6,950 nucleotides of DNA from Actinomycetota bacterium (GTDB lineage Bacteria > Actinomycetota > Thermoleophilia > Gaiellales > Gaiellaceae): positions 1 to 6,950 of the forward strand of contig VAXY01000055.1 in the NCBI GenBank assembly GCA_005885085.1, read 5' to 3'. Shown here in pieces: positions 1 through 5,991 of the stretch. The notes under the pieces were generated by a model. The model saw only the letters and a list, made by a program, of their open reading frames with translations. It did no database searches and was not told the origin of the DNA. Each line of letters begins with the position of its first letter. Position 1 is the first letter of the stretch. The position numbers and the translations under genes are program-made.

Positions 1-1
1 A

Positions 2-577
2 TTGCGCTACGCCGAGTGGGCTGGGGGCGTCGAATCACCGACGCTCGAGTGGCTCCGCGACCTCGACACGCGGCTTCCCGACGACGCCGACGTGCTCGAG
101 CTGGGGTGCGGCCGCGGCGTGCCGTGCACGCGCGAGCTGGCCCGCCGCCATCGCGTCACCGGCGTCGACATCTCTGCGGTGCAGATCGAGCTGGCACGTC
201 ACCACGTCCCCGAGGCGAGCTTCGTGCGCGCGGACGCACTCGACCTCGAGGTTGGGCCGGGCTCGCTCGACGCCGTCGTCGCCCTGTACTTCTTCGGACA
301 CGTTCCCGCGGACGAACAGCGGGATCTGCTCCACCGGGTCGCCGTCTGGCTCAAGGATGACGGCCTCCTGCTGGCCACGTTCGGAGCCGGTGAGCCCGGC
401 GAGCAGGTCGACCAGGACTGGCTCGGTGCACCGATGTTCTTCGCCTCACTCGGGGGCGATTCGTACCCGCCGCTGATGCGCGAGGCCGGTTTGGAGGTGC
501 TGCGCGAGAAGGTCGTCGTCCAGCACGAGCCGGGGCACGGCGACGTCGCCTTTCACTGGATGCTCGCTCGAGCCTGA
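2..577 (+). CDS. Class I SAM-dependent methyltransferase, 5'-truncated by window edge
   Basis: Transfers a methyl group from S-adenosylmethionine to an unidentified, probably small-molecule, substrate in the cytoplasm. Counting from the TTG at position 2, motif I is LELGCGRG (residues 32-39), the acidic residue that would bind the SAM ribose is D56 in GVDIS, and a following acidic pair RAD (76-78) fits the adenine-contact motif. SLDAVVALYFFGHVP (88-102) is the usual motif IV region, and the last third (DWLGAPMFFASLG, then REAGLEVL) matches a common actinobacterial methyltransferase type. The first residues RYAEWAG look like the tail of the usual YDxxAxxYxxW helix, so the true start almost certainly lies left of the window and the TTG is only the first in-frame start-like codon. 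The stop TGA shares its last base with the ATG of the next gene, which suggests translational coupling. The substrate cannot be read from the sequence. Confidence 0.9.
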   Translation: MRYAEWAGGVESPTLEWLRDLDTRLPDDADVLELGCGRGVPCTRELARRHRVTGVDISAVQIELARHHVPEASFVRADALDLEVGPGSLDAVVALYFFGHVPADEQRDLLHRVAVWLKDDGLLLATFGAGEPGEQVDQDWLGAPMFFASLGGDSYPPLMREAGLEVLREKVVVQHEPGHGDVAFHWMLARA

Positions 578-1425
578 TGGAGATCCGGAAGGTCGGGGTT
601 GTCGGGCTCGGGACGATGGGCGCAGGCATCGCACAGGTGAGCGTCCAGTCCGGGTTCGAGACGGTCGGGCGTGAGGTGAGCGACGAGCTCGCGGAGCGCG
701 GAGGTGCCACGGTCGAGCGATACCTGACGCGCGGCGTCGAGAAGGGGCGTCTCTCGCAGGACGAGCGAGACGAGGCGCTCGGCCGTCTCCGGTTGACAAC
801 GGAGCTCGCCGACCTGGCGGATTGCGATCTCGTGATCGAAGCCGTGCTCGAGGAGCTGGATCTGAAGCGTCAAGTCTTCGCAGAGCTCGATCGCGTCACC
901 CGGCTCGACGCCTTGCTCGCGACGAACACGTCGGCGCTCTCCGTGTCCGAGATCGCCGAGGCCGCGACGCGTCCGCAGCGTGTCGTGGGCATGCACTTCT
1001 TCAACCCCGCGCCCGTGCTCCCGCTCGTAGAGATCGTTCGCGCGCGCGAGAGCTCGGACGAAGCGGTGGACGCGGCCTATGCATGGGCGGAACGGGCCGG
1101 CAAGCAGCCCGTGCGCTGCAATGACACGCCCGGGTTCATCGTCAATCGCATCCTGATCCCGCTGCTGAACGACTGCGTTCGTGTGCTCGACGAGGCGGAC
1201 GTGCGTCCGGAGGAAATGGACAAGGCAATGACCAACGGCGCCGGCTGGCCGCTGGGCCCATGCGCGCTGATCGACCTGATCGGTGTCGACATCCACGTCC
1301 ACGCGTCGGAGGCGTTGCACGACAAGCTCGGCGAGCAGCGCATGGCTCCGCCCGAGCGGCTCGTGCGGATGCAACAGGACGGCAAGCTCGGCCGGAAGTC
1401 CGGCGTAGGCTTCTACACGTACTAA
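577..1425 (+). CDS. 3-hydroxyacyl-CoA (3-hydroxybutyryl-CoA type) dehydrogenase
   Basis: Oxidises a 3-hydroxyacyl-CoA to the 3-oxoacyl-CoA with NAD(P)+, or the reverse, in beta-oxidation, butanoate or phenylacetate-type pathways; soluble and cytoplasmic. At 282 residues it has the full length of the stand-alone Hbd/PaaH/FadB2 family. The Rossmann motif is G10-L-G12-T-M-G15, followed by an acidic residue at the end of the second strand (E33, where D is usual). All catalytic-site residues known from human SCHAD are present at the same spacing: S119 (TNTSAL), H140 and N143 (MHFFNP), E152 (LVEIV) and N190 (GFIVNR). The C-terminal dimerisation domain ends in the typical GRKSGVGFYTY. The ATG overlaps the upstream methyltransferase stop (TGATG), and the stop overlaps the stop of the convergent small gene. 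Chain-length preference, and thus a symbol such as hbd, paaH or fadB2, cannot be decided from sequence. Confidence 0.96.
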   Translation: MEIRKVGVVGLGTMGAGIAQVSVQSGFETVGREVSDELAERGGATVERYLTRGVEKGRLSQDERDEALGRLRLTTELADLADCDLVIEAVLEELDLKRQVFAELDRVTRLDALLATNTSALSVSEIAEAATRPQRVVGMHFFNPAPVLPLVEIVRARESSDEAVDAAYAWAERAGKQPVRCNDTPGFIVNRILIPLLNDCVRVLDEADVRPEEMDKAMTNGAGWPLGPCALIDLIGVDIHVHASEALHDKLGEQRMAPPERLVRMQQDGKLGRKSGVGFYTY

Positions 1426-1727
1426 GCCGCGAGCTGCTCGGGCAGGTCGATCTGGACCTGTGGCAGCTGCGGGTGTCGCACGCGCGCATCGCGCCAGATC
1501 TCGGCAGCTCGTTCCGCCTGGATCATCTCGAGCGCCACCGCCCGCATCGTCGCCACGGAGGCGAGCTCCACGAGCCGCTCCGCCTCTGGATGGCGGATCT
1601 CTCCTGCGACCCTCGCGAGCGCCTCGAGGCGAGCGACGAGAAGACGGGCGGTTCGCTCGGAGCGCGTTTCGTCGATCACGGGCGCATCTTCGCTGGCCCG
1701 TCGGATGGTCCTGCCCGGACGCGTCAC
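1422..1727 (-). CDS. Small helical hypothetical protein
   Basis: I do not recognise this gene. The product is at most 101 residues, has no signal peptide or membrane segment, and is rich in Ala, Arg, Glu and Leu. Residues from about 22 to 80 read as long amphipathic helices (for example RLLVARLEALARVAGEIRH), then a short proline-containing tail. The long form starts at GTG 1725-1727, but that codon lies inside the palindrome that follows the upstream gene and has no visible Shine-Dalgarno sequence. An in-frame GTG at 1677-1679 (giving VIDETRSERT..., 85 residues) with a weak GAAGA nine bases upstream is a reasonable alternative. Codon choice is GC-rich at third positions, as expected of a real gene. 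Its stop TAG (1422-1424) overlaps the stop of the convergent dehydrogenase. It could be co-transcribed with the large minus-strand gene 22 bases upstream. Existence is likely but not certain. Confidence 0.6.
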   Translation of the reverse strand: MTRPGRTIRRASEDAPVIDETRSERTARLLVARLEALARVAGEIRHPEAERLVELASVATMRAVALEMIQAERAAEIWRDARVRHPQLPQVQIDLPEQLAA

Positions 1728-1749
1728 GTGCCAGGCAGGTGACGCGTCC
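1717..1749 (-). terminator. 33-base palindrome after the large minus-strand gene; probable terminator hairpin
   Basis: The arms GGACGCGTCAC (1717-1727) and GTGACGCGTCC (1739-1749) are perfectly complementary over 11 base pairs. After one G:G mismatch the inner bases TGC/GCA can also pair around a CAG loop. The repeat starts at the base directly after the stop codon (TAG, 1750-1752 on the plus coordinate) of the large minus-strand gene. No T-tract follows in the minus direction, so it would be a non-canonical, U-less terminator of the kind often proposed in GC-rich actinobacteria. An mRNA-stabilising hairpin or an operator for a dimeric repressor are alternatives, since the right end of the downstream small gene lies within it. 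Confidence 0.5.
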
Positions 1750-3252
1750 CTACGGGACGGTGAGCCGGGCCCAGACGTTCGTCAGCAGGCGGTCGACGGC
1801 GGTCTGGCCCAGGGATGCGGCGAAGTTGATCGCGCCTGCCGCGAAGACCTTTGCGCCCGCCGGGCTCTCGTAGTAGGTCATCTCCGCGGAGCGCCCGGCT
1901 CCGAGCAGGTCGGGGATGCGCGCGAGCACTTGGATGCCACGCGGCGACGCAGGTGTCCGAGCGTCGATCTCGATCCCGTACCGGCCGAAGGCGTCGCCGT
2001 CGGCAAGCCCTGTGTCCGCGAACGCCCACGGCTCCGCTGTCGCGCCGGTGACCGTGTACCCGGCCTGCCGCTCGCCGTGATCCGACCCGACGTACTGCAC
2101 GCCGACAACCCTCGCCTCCGGACGGCCGAGCTTCCGCCACGGCGCCCCCCGCACGAGCGTCTGCCCGACGCGGTCGACCCGCCGGTACAGGTTGTTCGCC
2201 GCGAGGAATGCGAGATTCCCGCCGACGTTGCGATACCGCTCGATCACGTCGTACTCGTGACGCGTCACGTATTCCTCGTGACCCGGAAAGACGACGAGGT
2301 CGTAGCGTTGCGCGAGCTCGTCACCGCTCGCGACCGCGTCGAGGTCGTCGTCCGAGAGGAAGTCGACCGCCCGGCCGGTCTTGTTCAGCCATGCGACGAA
2401 CTCGAGATCCCAGTCGTGGAAGCGAAACGGCACCCCGAAGTCGAGGTACGGCCGGCTCAGGTCGACGGTGTGCTGTTTGCCCGTGACGTACCACGAGTCG
2501 CCCCAGCCATTGCCGTCGGCGTCGGCGAAGTTGTACGCCGCCCAGGTATTCGTCGCGAGAACCACGGCAACCCGTTGCGTGCCCAGCCGCCGGGGCCGCA
2601 CGATGAACGGCGCGTAGCCGACGCGCCCGTCGGCGGCAGTCGCCCGCACGAAGTAGAGACCACTGGGCCAGTCGCCCGCCCGCACGACCCGCAGAACGGC
2701 CGGCCGGTCACGGTGGCCGTTCCAGTCGATCCGGATCGGACCGGTCTTCGCGAGCCCGCTCGTGCGAACGTCCTGCTCGCTCGGCCGGCCCGGCGACTGG
2801 TACGCGAATACCTGCAGGTGCAGGATTCGTGCATCCGTCGCCAGCCGTAGCTCGGCCGACTCGCCGGGTGCATAGCTCCGCTTCGTGAACGCAGCGTCGA
2901 CGCCCTGCACACGGACGACCGGCGCGTCTTGCCGCCCGCCCGGACCGTAGGCGCCGTACACGCGCGCGCCGACACGGAGCCGGAGGATGTATGTACGCGG
3001 CTGCGTCGAACGGGTCGGGCGCCACACCAGCGTTCCGGGCCCCGCCCCGAAGAGGCGCGACGTGTGCCAGACAGAGGACGTGCCCGTTTTGCCGGCGCGC
3101 AGCATGTTCGTGGCTACGACCTCCATGCTCACGCGGGCGGGTCGTGGCAGCCGGAAATGGACGAACGCTGCATCCCGAAACCCGTCGCCGTTCGGGCTCA
3201 CGGTGGTGAGCAGCCGGCGGTCGCCGGCGAACGGCACCGACCCATTCGTCAC
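1750..3252 (-). CDS. Probable exported protein with DMFA2_C-like (N,N-dimethylformamidase beta-type) C-terminal domain
   Basis: Function unknown; the C-terminal domain resembles the glutamine-amidotransferase-like C-terminal domain named after the beta subunit of N,N-dimethylformamidase, which occurs in many proteins with no such activity. Numbering from the GTG at 3250-3252: residues about 15-115 form a beta domain opening with SPNGDGFRD (19-27), a motif of FlgD-Ig-like and related surface domains; residues 116-222 form a second beta domain ending in GLYFVRATAADGRVGYAPF; residues 225-500 carry the family hallmarks VVLATNTWAAYN (230-241), RPYLDFG, VVFPGHEEYVT (320-330) and GGNLAFLAANNLYRRV (344-359). 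An acidic DADGNGWGD loop (244-252) looks like a calcium-binding loop inserted where relatives have a short glycine turn. The GTG has an AGGA seven bases upstream, but the frame stays open for a further 84 bases that encode a hydrophobic leader, so the true start may be an upstream CTG (3307-3312). The gene is divergent from the small secreted protein gene. I would not call it a dimethylformamidase. Confidence 0.85.
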   Translation of the reverse strand: MTNGSVPFAGDRRLLTTVSPNGDGFRDAAFVHFRLPRPARVSMEVVATNMLRAGKTGTSSVWHTSRLFGAGPGTLVWRPTRSTQPRTYILRLRVGARVYGAYGPGGRQDAPVVRVQGVDAAFTKRSYAPGESAELRLATDARILHLQVFAYQSPGRPSEQDVRTSGLAKTGPIRIDWNGHRDRPAVLRVVRAGDWPSGLYFVRATAADGRVGYAPFIVRPRRLGTQRVAVVLATNTWAAYNFADADGNGWGDSWYVTGKQHTVDLSRPYLDFGVPFRFHDWDLEFVAWLNKTGRAVDFLSDDDLDAVASGDELAQRYDLVVFPGHEEYVTRHEYDVIERYRNVGGNLAFLAANNLYRRVDRVGQTLVRGAPWRKLGRPEARVVGVQYVGSDHGERQAGYTVTGATAEPWAFADTGLADGDAFGRYGIEIDARTPASPRGIQVLARIPDLLGAGRSAEMTYYESPAGAKVFAAGAINFAASLGQTAVDRLLTNVWARLTVP

Positions 3253-3312
3253 GTGGAGGTCCTGGAGGCCGGGAGCGAGGGTCAGGGCGGCCAGGAGGGC
3301 CGCGGTCAGCAG
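3253..3312 (-). other. In-frame hydrophobic N-terminal extension (possible signal peptide from a CTG start)
   Basis: Reading upstream of the GTG at 3250-3252 in the same frame, there is no stop until TAA at 3337-3339. The extension reads LLTAALLAALTLAPGLQDLH, a typical hydrophobic core. The only start-like codons in it are two adjacent CTGs (3310-3312 and 3307-3309), which sit 5 and 8 bases after a strong GGAGG on the minus strand. This would make the large protein secreted or membrane-anchored, as its beta domains suggest. Against it, the leader has no basic residue after the CTG and no clean A-x-A cleavage site. Confidence 0.45.
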
Positions 3313-3335
3313 GGCGTCCTCCGGCTTACAGTTTC

Positions 3336-3363
3336 TTTACGTTCCACTGATCCGGGGCACAAT
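3336..3363 (+). promoter_or_regulatory. Candidate sigma70-type promoter for the secreted protein/two-component operon
   Basis: TTTACG at 3336-3341 (four of six matches to TTGACA) and CACAAT at 3358-3363 (four of six matches to TATAAT) are separated by 16 bases. The expected start of transcription is near 3370, about 17 bases before the ATG at 3387. This is the most AT-rich stretch of the neighbourhood and lies in the divergent intergenic region. Pattern match only; a minus-strand promoter must also lie here but I cannot pick one convincingly. Confidence 0.3.
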
Positions 3364-3386
3364 TGCACGGTCGATACTGAGTCTCG

Positions 3387-3863
3387 ATGAGGCGGCTCCT
3401 CACCTTTGCCATGCTCGCGGCGCTGGCCCTGCCGGCCGCGGCGGTGGCGCGCGAACGCGGCCTGAACGACGGCACGCTCTCCGTCAAGGACGCGCACGGC
3501 ATGGTCACGATCCAGGGGCGGGGCGCGGTGATCGGAAGTTTCGCCAAGGGCTCGGTGACGATCAGCGACCCGATCGAGAACGATGGCACGGGGCCGATCG
3601 TGACGGGGGACGAGTGGTCGAAGGATCGCAGCGACACGACGACGACTTGGGGCGGCACGAGGGTCCGTTTCCGCGACATCGGCGGCGCCTTCAAGATCGT
3701 CGTCCGGGGGCGGGGCATCAACCTGTCCTTCGTGGGGAAAGGGACCGTGATTCTCAACGGAGCCGGCACGGACGACAACGGCACGTACGCCGCCAACGAA
3801 GCGGAGTACAGTCTGATCCCCGACTTCCCGTTCACGTTCCAACTGTCCGCGACGAGTCCCTAA
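3387..3863 (+). CDS. Small secreted beta-rich protein with internal repeat, function unknown
   Basis: I do not recognise a named family. The 158-residue product starts with a clear Sec signal peptide: MRRLL, a hydrophobic core to about residue 18, and an AVA cleavage site after A21. The mature ~137 residues have no cysteine, alternate hydrophobic and polar residues, and are rich in Gly, Thr and Asp, as in an all-beta fold. Two segments resemble each other: residues 40-59 (VTIQGRG...AKGSVTI) and 104-123 (IVVRGRG...GKGTVIL), each followed by an Asp/Asn/Gly/Thr-rich turn (ENDGTG and TDDNGTY). The mature part lacks a membrane segment, a lipobox or an LPXTG-like anchor, so it should be free in the envelope or medium. 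The gene ends nine bases before a response regulator gene and is probably co-transcribed with it and the kinase, so it may be the kinase's ligand or accessory, or simply a co-regulated envelope protein. The ATG has no strong Shine-Dalgarno; MRRLL directly after it supports this start. Confidence 0.85.
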   Translation: MRRLLTFAMLAALALPAAAVARERGLNDGTLSVKDAHGMVTIQGRGAVIGSFAKGSVTISDPIENDGTGPIVTGDEWSKDRSDTTTTWGGTRVRFRDIGGAFKIVVRGRGINLSFVGKGTVILNGAGTDDNGTYAANEAEYSLIPDFPFTFQLSATSP

Positions 3864-3872
3864 CCCCACCTC

Positions 3873-4577
3873 ATGAGCAGTAGCACGCAATCCGTGCTCG
3901 TTGTCGAAGACGAGGCGTCGATCGCCTCCTTCGTGTCGCTGTACCTGAAGAACGCCGGCTACGAGGTGCGCACGGCCACGAACGGCATCGACGCGCTCGC
4001 GTCGGTCCAGAGCCACCAGCCGTCGCTGATCGTGCTCGACCTGATGCTCCCCGACATCGACGGGATCGAGATCTGCCGCCGCATCCGCCAGAAGTCCGAC
4101 GTGCCGATCTTGATGCTGACGGCGCGCGACGAAGATGTCGACAAGATCATCGGCCTCGAGGTCGGCGCCGACGACTACATGACGAAGCCGTTCAACCCGC
4201 GCGAGCTCGTCGCGCGCGTGAAGTCGATCCTGCGCCGCGCGGCGCCCGACCGAAAGGATCCCGAGAGCGCGACGTTGCAGCACGGTGACCTCGTGATCGA
4301 CGCCGGCCGGCGCGAGGTCAAGGTGGGGGACCAGGAGGTCCAGCTTGCGCCGAAGGAGTTCGACCTGCTCTGGGAGCTGCTCGACCACCGCGGTCTCGTC
4401 CTCACGCGCGACCAGCTGCTCGAGCGCGTCTGGGGCTACACGTTCGCCGGGGACACGCGCACCGTGGACGTCCACGTGCGGCAGCTGCGCCGCAAGCTCG
4501 GCGAGGCCTCGCCGATCGTGACCGTGTGGGGCGTCGGCTACAAGGTCGGGCCGGCGCGGGACGCGGTCAGTGCCTAG
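3873..4577 (+). CDS. OmpR/PhoB-family DNA-binding response regulator
   Basis: Cytoplasmic transcription factor activated by phosphoryl transfer from a sensor kinase, here most likely the product of the next gene. The receiver domain (residues about 7-123) has the acidic pair E12-D13, phosphoacceptor D56 (VLDLMLPD), switch residue T83 (MLTARD) and K105 (TKPF), all intact. The C-terminal winged helix (about 137-228) has the family pattern LAPKEFDLLWELL, LTRDQLLERVWGY, the recognition helix DTRTVDVHVRQLRRKLG and the wing WGVGYKVG. The length of 234 residues is normal. It follows the secreted protein gene by nine bases, and no Shine-Dalgarno sequence is visible in that gap (CCCCACCTC), so translation may depend on coupling to the upstream gene. 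Its target genes cannot be inferred, though autoregulation of this operon is common for such systems. Members such as MtrA, RegX3 or MprA are similar in outline, but I would not assign orthology. Confidence 0.97.
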   Translation: MSSSTQSVLVVEDEASIASFVSLYLKNAGYEVRTATNGIDALASVQSHQPSLIVLDLMLPDIDGIEICRRIRQKSDVPILMLTARDEDVDKIIGLEVGADDYMTKPFNPRELVARVKSILRRAAPDRKDPESATLQHGDLVIDAGRREVKVGDQEVQLAPKEFDLLWELLDHRGLVLTRDQLLERVWGYTFAGDTRTVDVHVRQLRRKLGEASPIVTVWGVGYKVGPARDAVSA

Positions 4578-4596
4578 CGCTACCGTGTAGAGCCCG

Positions 4597-5976
4597 ATGC
4601 TCAGATCGCTGCGTTTTCGGCTGCCGGCACTGTTCCTGCTCGGCATCGTCGTGAGCGGGGTGATCGCAGCACTGATTGCCCTCCGCCTGTTTCAGGGGTA
4701 CGTCCTCACCCGCTCGAAGTCGCAGTTGCGCCGCGAGGCGATCGGCTTGACCGAGGTGTTTGCCCGGCAAGCGATCACCGCGAACAACACCGGCGAGGTG
4801 CCGCGCATCGCGAAACAGCTGGAGCGGGCGACGGGCGACCGGCTTTTCTACATCGGCGTCGATCCGGTCCCGGGCGGAAGCATCGGGCTCGACCGTCTTC
4901 CAACCGCAACGGTCAATTGGCAATCCGGGCACACGATCACGTTCGAGTTCACGCCGCCCGGAGATGCCCGCCGTTACCTCGCGGTGGCGCGTCCGTTGCG
5001 CCTGAGCAAGCAGGGGCCCGCGTTCGGCGATCTGATCGTCGCCACGCCGAAAACGGAGCTGACGCGCCGCTGGGTGCCGCTGCTGAAGCGTCTCGCGATC
5101 GCGTCGCTCGGCGGCATCCTCGTGGCCTGGCTGCTTGCGTGGTACCTGTCTCGGCGGATCACGCGCCCCGTGCTCGCCCTGTCCAAGGCGACGGACGAGA
5201 TCTCGCGCGGCCACTACGACGTCGCCGTTCCGTCGGTGCCGGGCCGCGGCGAGATCGGTCATCTGGCGCAGCGCTTCCGGGAGATGGCGACGCGCTTGTC
5301 CGAAGCCGAGAGGCAGGAGCGCAACTTCCTGATGAGCGTCTCGCACGAGCTGCGCACGCCGCTGACGGCGATCCGTGGTCACGTCGACGCCCTGCGCGAG
5401 GGCGTCGCTGCGGATCCGGCCGTCCGTGCGGAGTCGCTCGACATGATCGCGAGCGAGACCACCCGCCTCGAGCGGCTCGTCGGCGACGTGCTCGACCTCG
5501 CCAAGCTCGAGGCGCACCGTTTTACGCTCTTGGAGGAGGAGGTCGACATGGGCCGTCTCTGCGAGCAGGCGTACGCGGCGTACGGCGAGGAGGCGCGCCG
5601 CCGCGGGATCGCGTACGTCAAGAACTTCGATGCCCGTCCGACGATCGTGACCGACGGCGACCGGGTGCTGCAGATCATCTCGAACCTGCTCTCGAACGCC
5701 TTCCGCTGGACGCCCAACGGCGGCCGCGTCGAGCTCGAGCTGGGTGCATCGAACGGACGCATCTCCGTCGCGGTCGACGACAACGGCCCCGGCGTGCGGG
5801 TGGACGAGCGCGAGCGCATCTTTCGTCCGTTCTGGTCACGCGACGACTCGGGCACGGGACTCGGCCTGGCGATCGCGCGCGAGCTCGCCCTGGCACTAGG
5901 CGGCAGCATCGAGCTCGAGTCTGAGGCGGGCAAAGGCAGCCGCTTCGAGCTCGTGCTTCCGGCCGAGCACCACTAG
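4597..5976 (+). CDS. Membrane sensor histidine kinase (HAMP-HisKA-HATPase)
   Basis: Autophosphorylates on histidine in response to an external cue and passes the phosphate to the response regulator encoded 19 bases upstream. Two transmembrane helices are visible: about residues 9-29 (LPALFLLGIVVSG...) and 166-184 (LAIASLGGILVAWLLAWYL). They flank an extracytoplasmic sensor of roughly 130 residues with no motif I recognise. A HAMP linker follows (about 185-240; SRRITRPVLALSKATDEI...). The HisKA box is SVSHELRTPLTAIRGH with phospho-acceptor H250. The ATPase domain has the N box NLLSNAF (N367), G1 box DNGPG (D395), F box IFRPFWS and G2 box GTGLGLAIA (419-427); all catalytic elements are intact. 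The 459 residues are a normal length. ATG 4597 is preceded by only a weak TAGAG. The basic start MLRSLRFRLP before the first membrane helix fits positive-inside topology. Confidence 0.97.
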   Translation: MLRSLRFRLPALFLLGIVVSGVIAALIALRLFQGYVLTRSKSQLRREAIGLTEVFARQAITANNTGEVPRIAKQLERATGDRLFYIGVDPVPGGSIGLDRLPTATVNWQSGHTITFEFTPPGDARRYLAVARPLRLSKQGPAFGDLIVATPKTELTRRWVPLLKRLAIASLGGILVAWLLAWYLSRRITRPVLALSKATDEISRGHYDVAVPSVPGRGEIGHLAQRFREMATRLSEAERQERNFLMSVSHELRTPLTAIRGHVDALREGVAADPAVRAESLDMIASETTRLERLVGDVLDLAKLEAHRFTLLEEEVDMGRLCEQAYAAYGEEARRRGIAYVKNFDARPTIVTDGDRVLQIISNLLSNAFRWTPNGGRVELELGASNGRISVAVDDNGPGVRVDERERIFRPFWSRDDSGTGLGLAIARELALALGGSIELESEAGKGSRFELVLPAEHH

Positions 5977-5991
5977 GCCGCACAGCGGTCC

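Noticed and set aside
553..1374. 273-codon minus-strand frame opposite the dehydrogenase
   Set aside because: Antisense shadow; the plus-strand protein has all catalytic residues at the known spacing.
2256..2269. Perfect 14-base palindrome CGTGACGCGTCACG, sharing GACGCGTCACGT with position 1718-1729
   Set aside because: It encodes the conserved YVTRHE segment of the large protein, so coding use explains it; similarity to the intergenic palindrome arm may be chance in GC-rich sequence.
1705..2850. 381-codon open frame on the plus strand opposite the DMFA2_C-like gene
   Set aside because: Low-complexity Arg/Pro/Val/Asp shadow; the minus strand carries recognisable family motifs in the same bases.
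3328..3364. Minus-strand promoter TTGTGC-N17-TAAAGA in the divergent region
   Set aside because: Only three of six matches in each element; not separable from background although some minus-strand promoter must be nearby.
3306..4646. 446-codon open frame on the minus strand opposite the secreted protein and response regulator genes
   Set aside because: Arg/Asp/Val/His-rich composition typical of antisense frames in GC-rich genes, no domain motif, and it lies opposite a response regulator with every family residue intact.
4567..5924. Long open frames on the minus strand (4567-5517) and in another plus frame (4917-5924) over the kinase
   Set aside because: Arg/Ala-rich shadows of the kinase gene, whose H, N, G1, F and G2 boxes are intact in its own frame.
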